64,000 bases of DNA from Serratia sp. UGAL515B_01 (GTDB taxonomy: Bacteria; Pseudomonadota; Gammaproteobacteria; Enterobacterales; Enterobacteriaceae): NCBI RefSeq assembly GCF_033095805.1, contig NZ_CP109901.1, positions 3,965,766 through 4,029,765 on the forward strand, in the 5' to 3' direction. Below the pieces are notes generated by a model. That model searched no databases. It was not told the DNA's origin and saw only the letters and a list, made by a program, of their open reading frames with translations. A program made the translations under genes and the position numbers. Shown piece after piece: positions 1-6,249 of this stretch; the first letter of the stretch is position 1, and each line of letters opens with the position of its first letter.

Positions 1-10
1 AAATCGCCCT

Positions 11-307
11 GTGGCTGATTCTGATAAGCGTATGTTGGCGCTGGTGGAGCGAATGGAAACGGCAGCGGCGGCGCTGATTGTCGGTAAGTCTGGCATTCCT
101 CCGCACCCATACAACGAAAAGGCCGTGATTGCTATCGTGGCCCAAACTATCAGGGAAGGTTTAGACAATGGACGGATCATCGCTGAACGGTTGAATGATG
201 CTGGTTATCAGACCAAAGGCGCTAAGGCATGGGATAAGGATATTTATAGTGCCTGGAAGCGGCAGGGGAATAACGCCAGTCTGATTAATGCCGCGCTGGC
301 TTTATAG
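11..307 (+). CDS. Hypothetical protein, possibly 5'-partial, recombinase-like helical segment
   Basis: This 98-residue frame starts at a GTG but stays open to the window edge, so it may be the end of a longer gene. The C-terminal half contains a segment around IAERLNDAGYQTKGAKAW that resembles the DNA-binding helices seen after serine-recombinase domains (arms of the form IAxxLNxxGxxT). No catalytic domain is visible. It converges on the minus-strand membrane protein gene at 386. Function is not known. Confidence 0.5.
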   Translation: MADSDKRMLALVERMETAAAALIVGKSGIPPHPYNEKAVIAIVAQTIREGLDNGRIIAERLNDAGYQTKGAKAWDKDIYSAWKRQGNNASLINAALAL

Positions 308-342
308 TCACGTATGCCAAGCGCATTTTTGCGCTATCGAGA

Positions 343-359
343 AAATCAATGAGTTATGG
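343..359. repeat. 17-bp direct repeat, copy 1
   Basis: AAATCAATGAGTTATGG occurs here and again, identical and in the same orientation, at 1475-1491. The two copies bracket the membrane-protein and ImmA-like gene pair, suggesting that the pair moved as a unit or that the repeat is a recombination site. Confidence 0.6.
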
Positions 360-385
360 TGTTGTTGTGATACTAACCGGGCGAA

Positions 386-766
386 TTACTCATGCTTTGA
401 AAACAAGTATCGTGCCATCACTAAAACGATCCCAAAAACCTCTGCTAGAGTACCGCCCATAAAGAGATTAATAACAAAATCACTGAAATGAAGCAGCCCT
501 GCACCAATGAAAATGAAAATACCGTTCATCACAAAAAGCTGACCAATCAAAATCCCGATGAACCATTTGGCGAAAAGCTTTTTAAGCTTTATATCTGTTT
601 TTAAGTCTTTGGTTTTTGCTCGCTGGTGGGCTTTGGCTGGATCTTCGTCGTTGATGTAAGAAAGCTGAGTAACCTTCGGGGAGGAAACTTCGGCAGGCTC
701 ACCTCTGGCTTGCCTTGCCGCTTGTTGGAGTATCTTAATGATTACACTATTATCGCTGGATGACAT
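386..766 (-). CDS. Hypothetical two-helix membrane protein, partner of ImmA-like peptidase
   Basis: The protein has 126 residues. Residues 1-65 are hydrophilic and charged. Two hydrophobic segments follow, at about 68-92 and 95-118 (around FIGILIGQLFVMNGIFIFIG), so it should sit in the inner membrane with its N-terminus in the cytoplasm. It begins 6 nt after the stop of the ImmA-like gene, which suggests cotranscription. I do not recognise the family. The pairing recalls peptidase-linked regulatory or toxin-antitoxin modules, but this is inference from position only. Confidence 0.6.
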   Translation of the reverse strand: MSSSDNSVIIKILQQAARQARGEPAEVSSPKVTQLSYINDEDPAKAHQRAKTKDLKTDIKLKKLFAKWFIGILIGQLFVMNGIFIFIGAGLLHFSDFVINLFMGGTLAEVFGIVLVMARYLFSKHE

Positions 767-772
767 AGGGAT

Positions 773-1255
773 TTAGCGCAGCCCTAACTTGCTGAGCCTG
801 AACCTTATCGCATCGTCAGAAACACCAAAATAGGATGACATCATTACAGGGGAATACTTGGCCTCTGCTAATCGCCGAACCTCTTTTTCTGGCATTAGCA
901 GGCAGGCGGCGAACTGATTAGCGAATATTTCCTCTGGATCAATCCCCTTAGATGAAAGCTTGCCGCGATAGTCGATGAATTGATATTCCAAAGATGTGCC
1001 GTTTTCTGTGCGCCGAATGTAATGCCCTAACTCATGTGCACATGTAAAGCGTTTGCGAACATTACTATCGTTCTGATTCAAGATGATAACAGGGTCTTGT
1101 TCCGCTTCTTTCAGTAAAGCGCCAGAAACTTCATTACTAATCTGAGTTTCAACAACATCCAAGCCTAATTCATTAGCAATCCACACAGGATCTACAGGGA
1201 ACCCTCGATCACCCCAGACGTTGTTTAAGAGGGCGTTTGCGGTTGTACGTGGCAT
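773..1255 (-). CDS. ImmA/IrrE-family metallopeptidase
   Basis: The zinc-peptidase signature is present as CAHELGHYI with a downstream glutamate region (DPEEIFANQFAACLLMP), as in the ImmA/IrrE (COG2856) family. Members cleave phage repressors or toxin-linked regulators. The open frame extends upstream to 1435, but the ATG at 1253-1255 follows a strong AGAGGAGG ribosome site and gives 160 residues starting MPRTTANAL, so I chose it. It is followed by the membrane protein gene at 386-766. No Xre-type repressor is beside it, so its substrate is unclear. Confidence 0.8.
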   Translation of the reverse strand: MPRTTANALLNNVWGDRGFPVDPVWIANELGLDVVETQISNEVSGALLKEAEQDPVIILNQNDSNVRKRFTCAHELGHYIRRTENGTSLEYQFIDYRGKLSSKGIDPEEIFANQFAACLLMPEKEVRRLAEAKYSPVMMSSYFGVSDDAIRFRLSKLGLR

Positions 1256-1474
1256 AACTTTTCCTCCTCTGGTTGGTTTACGATTGGGTGAATTATGCTC
1301 TGTATTGCACAATACAATCTTTGCACAAACAGCGGTAAACGTCACTAGATATAAGTAAGTATCAGTAGATGCAAGAATAACGCAGTAGATAGCACTAGGG
1401 CGCACAATGACGCTTTCTATGAAACTACACAACACACCCTAGAAAGCATGAAAACCAAAGTGACGGTCTCTGAT

Positions 1475-1491
1475 AAATCAATGAGTTATGG
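1475..1491. repeat. 17-bp direct repeat, copy 2
   Basis: This is the second perfect copy of AAATCAATGAGTTATGG. It lies 5 nt downstream of the stop of the 62-residue minus-strand gene at 1497. Confidence 0.6.
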
Positions 1492-1496
1492 CGCTT

Positions 1497-1685
1497 TTAC
1501 CGCCTCGGCGCTGGCTTCTTCCACTGGTAGGCCGGTGTATTCATCCTCTGCTGGTGGCGCTCCTTGGCGGCTAGTGATGCCGCTACACTGGTTCGGACAT
1601 CCAACATATCTTTGCCGTTCAGGGTGAAGCCTTGCTGTTGTGCTGCGCTGATTAGCGCCTGCTCTATGGTTTGGCGGTCTAACAT
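1497..1685 (-). CDS. Small hypothetical protein of satellite
   Basis: The protein has 62 residues. An ATG at 1683-1685 is preceded by GGAGG at a spacing of 7, which makes translation likely. It has a predicted helical N-terminal half (around QTIEQALISAAQQQGF) and a basic C-terminus ending PAPRR. The family is not recognised. It lies immediately outside the repeat-bounded ImmA module and is transcribed with the zinc-ribbon gene upstream. Confidence 0.55.
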   Translation of the reverse strand: MLDRQTIEQALISAAQQQGFTLNGKDMLDVRTSVAASLAAKERHQQRMNTPAYQWKKPAPRR

Positions 1686-1748
1686 GGCATTGCCTCCAGA
1701 TGGTGATCGGATTTACCCGTTTGAGCGTGACTATTGGTCACTCACAAA

Positions 1749-2327
1749 TCAAAGCCCGCTAATTCTAACAGTCATCTGGTCGATTATCGGCGCAAATGCT
1801 TTCCAGTACCTTTCCTCAAGCCTGGACAGTTCCGTTCGCTTACGCTCGAACGTTTCCCACCTCATGCCCTTTGGTTTGTAGAACTGGAAAGGAGCCTTGA
1901 ACAGGTTCATTAGCTCCGGTGCGTCATGGGGCCAGATGGCAAGGCGCTTGCTTCTGATTAACCGGCGCATTCTGGCTAACCTGTCCTCGCTCTGGCTAGC
2001 GTAGTGGATACCCCAGCACTTACGGCAAGCTATATCTTTACGCCCGATATAGAGCTTCGCACATCGCTGGTGGCAGTGCGGGCATAAGTACCAGTGCCGT
2101 ACACCGTAACCGGCCTGTGTGGTTGTCAGTGATAGCGTGAGCGAATGCCCGTTGATAGTGGCCACGTATCTGTCGCCATTCCTGGTGATCCACAATACCC
2201 CGCTTTCGGTTGTGGTGTGGGTTGCGTAACCGTCTGGCACATCTGCCAGCCCCCGGCGCATATTACCCAGGTACGTTAACCCGATGCAGGGTAGCGCCTC
2301 CGTGTAGCTCCTGGTCTGCTCTCTCAT
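1749..2327 (-). CDS. Zinc-ribbon hypothetical protein
   Basis: With the ATG at 2325-2327 the product is 192 residues. A treble set of cysteine pairs is visible in the middle (CPHCHQRC, then CRKC about 15 residues on), a four-cysteine zinc ribbon typical of nucleic-acid-binding accessory proteins on phage islands. The open frame continues upstream to a GTG at 2429, but that extension is not preceded by a good ribosome site. The C-terminal part is rich in Arg and aromatic residues. Role unknown. It follows the baseplate-hub gene on the same strand. Confidence 0.65.
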   Translation of the reverse strand: MREQTRSYTEALPCIGLTYLGNMRRGLADVPDGYATHTTTESGVLWITRNGDRYVATINGHSLTLSLTTTQAGYGVRHWYLCPHCHQRCAKLYIGRKDIACRKCWGIHYASQSEDRLARMRRLIRSKRLAIWPHDAPELMNLFKAPFQFYKPKGMRWETFERKRTELSRLEERYWKAFAPIIDQMTVRISGL

Positions 2328-2503
2328 CAGCCAAATTCCCGGATTTTTTGAATACGAAATAATATGCGTTCTTATAGATAAAACATGGTGTCCGTCCGGC
2401 TGCTTCGATAAACCGCTGCTGACCTGCACTTGCTATCGCTGGTGGCAATAATTAATGGGGCAACAATGCCCCTAGATACAATTCATTATGGTAGCGACAA
2501 ATT

Positions 2504-3343
2504 TTAATCTCTGTACGCCATGCACACGCTATGCCACCTGCCCCCCTCTGTCCAAGAACTTAGGAAATGTTGAACGTTTGCCAGCTTATAACGTCCGCTA
2601 CCATGCGGTAATGATGTTTGTAATTCAATGGCCCGACCTTGAACCAATAATGTAGAGAACTGTGTTTGAAAGGTGATCCCGTACTGACTAAAAACAGGGT
2701 AACCAATTAGGCCGTGTTCCGGTGATACAAGCGGCACAACATCGTCTATGGTTCCTTTTTCAGTCCATACAAAAACTGTATTGTCATAAATATTAAATAG
2801 TAGTTCGTGAGCTTTACAAATCCCCCGGATCTGATCTAGTGCGCATCCATCAAAATGCGGGTTGTTGTGTATTATTCCTTTTATTCCGCGACCTATTAGC
2901 CCGTATCCGTTGGCTCTGCAGATTGATTCTAAGATGTCAAAAACAGGAACGGCACCAGGTCTAGAAAATGCGGCGGAAGGCTTATCCTGAAGATCTCCGC
3001 CAGATGCGGCGCTAAGAATGAGTGAGGAGTCTGGGAGATCGTTTAAATTAGCGAAACTAGCGTAGATATTTCCTGCAAATACTTTGTTATTGTCCGCAAA
3101 AACTTCAACATTAACGGTTTCGGTGTCAAAAAAAACCCCTACCCCGTCGGCTGATAGTTTAGCTAGCAGATCATAACCTAACCCATAAAGAACAATTTCA
3201 GCACGCACCCCCCCCTCCATGCCTGCAACATCGATCCTACACGATGATTTGGCATTGCTGACTTCAAGTTTATTGCTGCCTTCGGCGTCAAATGATTTTC
3301 TTGTATTAGTGAACACATATTTAATGTTTTTCTTGCTGTACAA
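2504..3343 (-). CDS. Phage baseplate hub protein
   Basis: The sequence follows the layout of short phage baseplate hub proteins (gpD/gp44-like): an N-terminal beta-rich segment beginning YSKKNIKYVF, and a C-terminal signature around EHGLIGYPVFSQYGITF followed by LSSWTEGGRWHSVC. The hub caps the tail tube and carries the spike. An ATG at 3364 is possible, but it has no ribosome site. A TTG at 3341-3343 follows GGAGG with a 6-nt gap and gives the family-like start, so I chose it. It lies just downstream of the tape-measure gene, as in tail operons, but no other tail gene is visible. Base composition is more A+T-rich than the replication genes. Confidence 0.7.
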   Translation of the reverse strand: MYSKKNIKYVFTNTRKSFDAEGSNKLEVSNAKSSCRIDVAGMEGGVRAEIVLYGLGYDLLAKLSADGVGVFFDTETVNVEVFADNNKVFAGNIYASFANLNDLPDSSLILSAASGGDLQDKPSAAFSRPGAVPVFDILESICRANGYGLIGRGIKGIIHNNPHFDGCALDQIRGICKAHELLFNIYDNTVFVWTEKGTIDDVVPLVSPEHGLIGYPVFSQYGITFQTQFSTLLVQGRAIELQTSLPHGSGRYKLANVQHFLSSWTEGGRWHSVCMAYRD

Positions 3344-3459
3344 ATTGTACCTCCGCTCATACATAGTGAGTTATTTGCTATTAAAGCCTAATTAACTAGG
3401 TCAATATGAAAATTGAAAGGACGGCGTGAACCGTCCTATAAGGCATGTTTTGTAGCCCG

Positions 3460-5436
3460 CTAACGGTTGGCCGACCTGAAAACGTCATTAGTTTTACTTC
3501 TTCTTACTTGCGTTTTTATATCCTCGGATAACTCATCCATGCTTGAGGCAGGAGTGGTTACATACACTGAATTAATATGTGTAGAATTGGTTTCACTATT
3601 GTCTATATTCCCAGGCTGCTGCGGCGAACCATAAATAGAGGCATTCCTTGCTAAATCTTGGTGATGGTTAGCAAATTCTTTATAGTCGGGGATACCTCTC
3701 CGTAACATAGGATACAGCGAAGCCCTTGTTATTTGTTCTTGGCTGTAGGGGTTACCCCCATTCTCATGATGAATCATTGCGTTCATCAATGCTGCTATCT
3801 GGCTGGGGTCCCTTAGGTTTAACTCTTTGTTTGCAGGTATTCCTGTTCGTTTGGAGATCGCATCAATATAAGCTGCTGTATCATTTTCTTTTCTAGGTGC
3901 CCAAGTAGATACAATGTCACTTATTGTCTTAAGCTGCCTACCTGTTGTCTTGCCTTCAAAGTACCTCATGAGCTGGTTAGACATTGCGTTTAGCCCAGCC
4001 TCTGGCGTGTCAAATTTCGCAAAACGACCACCGACACGCTCTAGCGAAGCTCCAGATTGCCCAACATAATCTAAATTGCCAGGGTTGTTATTACGTACGC
4101 CCCTAGATTTTATATTTGATGATTTGGATTTTTGTTCTGATTTCCCCTTGCTAGCATCAAGTGCTGATTGGTATTTCTCATAAGATTCTTTATTAAAAAA
4201 AACCTTGTAGTCTGAAGAGAAGAAAACACCGTGATTTTTAGCGAATTTACCTGCGTCAGTATCTCCTAAATAATCATTTGCGACACTGTCGATCGGATCA
4301 TAAAGCAGTGTGCCAGCAAGCCCATACATCCCCGCTCTTCCTAAAAAGCTTTTTGCTCCTACCCCCTTTTTCAGTGCATACGCAGCCCCTACAGTTGACG
4401 CGGCATTACCTGCCCCACCGACAAAATCAGAAAAACCCTTAATTCCATCCTTAACATCACTGAAAAATCCAAGTATTTCCCCTTTATTATCCTTGATATA
4501 TTGGCTAAAGGTTTCCATCCCTCTGACAGCATCTTTACCAAAAGACTCAACCATAGAATCGCCAACCCCCTTAACGGCAGCGCTCAATTGAACCATGGTA
4601 GCGTTAACCTCTTTGGCTCTCTGGATCATCTCGGGCGTTTTATCTGATTGTGACGCCATTTTTTCCTGCAGCTTGTCTAGGTTGCGAGAGTACAAAAGTT
4701 CAAACATTCCAGTATCAAGACCCCCAAGGGATCCTGCTAGTTGCTGAGCTTTTGATTTGGGCAAAATACTTAATGCCTCGCTTAAACGCTTTACCCCCTC
4801 GCCAGGGTCTGGGGCGTTAAGTATATCTATTACTTTCCCTAGCGCCTTGGCTTCACCTTGTATCTTGTAGATCCCCGCCGTAAATGAACTTGGGTCACCT
4901 ATCGGGCTTTTTTTCCAGTTTTGTGAGTCTTTCACTCTTCCCAAAACTGACAACATATTTTCGGCTGAGCTTCCAGCCGACTCGGCTGCCTTTGTGAATC
5001 CATCTACTTGCTTGGCTTCCATACCCAGAAAACTAGCCGCATTCCCAAGATTCACCAGATCGCCTGTTGATGAAGCAAATGTTCTTCTTGCTACTTCTAC
5101 CCCTAGTGATAACCCCAAATATTTAGCCATTCCCACCTGAATGTCACCAAAAGCACTGTTGCTTTCCTTGCGGAATTCTTTAGCCTCCTTCTTTGCCCAC
5201 GAAAAACCATCCTTCATAATGCTAAAAGGTCGGCGCGTATCATTAGCTGTCTTTGTTAATTGCTGCCCGGTTTTTTTTACTGCCGTTCCTACCGCTGTTG
5301 CGCTTTCACTGGCTCCCTCCATTCCTTCGGAGATTTTGCCAGTTAAGCCCTTTACCCCTTCCTCAACCTTCTTTTTGCCGGAGAGGAAATCTTCGGCTCT
5401 CAATGTAACTTTGTAGGCTAGTTTCTCAACAATCAT
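3460..5436 (-). CDS. Tail tape-measure protein with peptidoglycan-hydrolase-like segment
   Basis: The protein has 658 residues. Residues 1-100 are charged and coiled-coil-like. The middle (about 290-385) has Gly/Ala-rich helices and a hydrophobic stretch near AASTVGAAYALKKG, as in tape-measure proteins that set tail length and cross the host membrane. From about 448 (RGVRNNNPGNLDY, then RFAKFDTPEAGLNAM, then ISDIVSTWAPRKENDT) it matches the lytic-enzyme-like segment found in some tape measures and virion lysozymes (the NNPGN-type motif). The start at 5436 has an AGAGG site. No tube, sheath or chaperone genes are nearby, which is odd for a tape measure. Confidence 0.75.
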   Translation of the reverse strand: MIVEKLAYKVTLRAEDFLSGKKKVEEGVKGLTGKISEGMEGASESATAVGTAVKKTGQQLTKTANDTRRPFSIMKDGFSWAKKEAKEFRKESNSAFGDIQVGMAKYLGLSLGVEVARRTFASSTGDLVNLGNAASFLGMEAKQVDGFTKAAESAGSSAENMLSVLGRVKDSQNWKKSPIGDPSSFTAGIYKIQGEAKALGKVIDILNAPDPGEGVKRLSEALSILPKSKAQQLAGSLGGLDTGMFELLYSRNLDKLQEKMASQSDKTPEMIQRAKEVNATMVQLSAAVKGVGDSMVESFGKDAVRGMETFSQYIKDNKGEILGFFSDVKDGIKGFSDFVGGAGNAASTVGAAYALKKGVGAKSFLGRAGMYGLAGTLLYDPIDSVANDYLGDTDAGKFAKNHGVFFSSDYKVFFNKESYEKYQSALDASKGKSEQKSKSSNIKSRGVRNNNPGNLDYVGQSGASLERVGGRFAKFDTPEAGLNAMSNQLMRYFEGKTTGRQLKTISDIVSTWAPRKENDTAAYIDAISKRTGIPANKELNLRDPSQIAALMNAMIHHENGGNPYSQEQITRASLYPMLRRGIPDYKEFANHHQDLARNASIYGSPQQPGNIDNSETNSTHINSVYVTTPASSMDELSEDIKTQVRRSKTNDVFRSANR

Positions 5437-5496
5437 CTTTTTTACCTCTTCTCATAATCATGAAAAAACAAAAATATTTATCTTTTAAGTACAAAT

Positions 5497-6063
5497 TTAT
5501 TCCCCTTTTTCAAGGTTTCTCGTTTTCTGCTGGTTGTTTGATCTCTGCCGTGCTTCCTCCTTGTGCTCTGTCGATACCTCGCCGCATGGCTGGCCGTTCA
5601 GGTCATAGCGTGGGCCACCAGCGGCCAGGGCTTTCATGTAGGCCGGGCGCTTAGTGTAGGCGCTCAAGCAATAACGAATTTGGTTCTCAGTGATCGGTAA
5701 GTCCCGCGCTTTGGCGTCGTTAATCAGCGCCCCCTGGATGCCAATACTCAACGGACGAACGCCAGCCAGGGTAAAACCTTTCGGCCAGTGCTCCGCCAGC
5801 TTCCCGATCTTCTTTTTGTTTTGGCTTACCTTGCCTGCTTCCTTGGTGTTTTTTCCCACCTCTCCGGGCTGCTGCGGTGCCTCCGTGTGTTTGGCTGTGA
5901 CATTCCAAGGGTTAGCCGCTGCGTCTTTCTCCGTGGCGCTGGTGGTCTTCTGCGGTGCTACTGATTTCTTGTGGTTACCGGCAGGTGCTGCCGCCCCGGC
6001 TTTTTTGCCCTGCTGGCTCATCTGCTGCTTAACCTGCTGTAACTGTTCTTGCATGGTGTTCAT
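5497..6063 (-). CDS. ProQ/FinO-domain RNA-binding protein
   Basis: The protein has 188 residues. Residues 1-90 are a low-complexity, Gln/Lys/Ala-rich tail. Residues about 95-175 carry the ProQ/FinO fold: a WPKGFTL element, VRPLSIGI, a helix with ITENQIRYCLSAYT, then YDLNGQPCGEVSTEHKEEAR, which parallels ProQ (RPLKIG, LRLYTSSWRY, DLDGNPCGELDEQH). The family binds structured RNAs and 3' hairpins and controls plasmid transfer or mRNA fate. It sits directly after the putative origin and the primase gene. On a satellite it could regulate copy number or helper or host RNA, which is inference. Confidence 0.85.
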   Translation of the reverse strand: MNTMQEQLQQVKQQMSQQGKKAGAAAPAGNHKKSVAPQKTTSATEKDAAANPWNVTAKHTEAPQQPGEVGKNTKEAGKVSQNKKKIGKLAEHWPKGFTLAGVRPLSIGIQGALINDAKARDLPITENQIRYCLSAYTKRPAYMKALAAGGPRYDLNGQPCGEVSTEHKEEARQRSNNQQKTRNLEKGE

Positions 6064-6100
6064 CGGTGTATGTCCTTAAAAATCGGGTTAATCACCTTCG

Positions 6101-6225
6101 TTTGTTGGTTCAAAACGGGCATTTGTTGGTTCAATGTTGGTTCAAAATCGGCACTTTTGAAAAATAATATCCTTTAAAAACAGACATCTTTACAAATTGA
6201 ACCAACTGAACCAACTGAACCAACA
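6101..6225. other. Iteron array, candidate replication origin
   Basis: Three copies of GTTGGTTCA (6104-6112, 6125-6133, 6136-6144) face three tandem copies of the reverse complement TGAACCAAC (6198-6206, 6207-6215, 6216-6224). The latter repeat exactly every 9 bp. About 53 bp of A+T-rich DNA separates the two sets. The array lies between the stop of the primase/helicase gene and the ProQ-like gene. P4 alpha binds iterons at its origin (type I repeats) and a related site, so this is the natural candidate for the binding site of this alpha protein. Function is inferred from structure and position. Confidence 0.65.
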
Positions 6226-6249
6226 TGATTTTCTCGTGTGTAAGAAAAG

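Noticed and set aside
288..491. 67-codon plus-strand frame
   Set aside because: It overlaps the convergent minus-strand membrane-protein gene and the preceding gene's end, and has no ribosome site.
6101..6225. Short repeats that could suggest a CRISPR array
   Set aside because: Repeats are 9 bp, partly inverted and without unique spacers of regular length. An iteron origin fits better. No cas gene is present.
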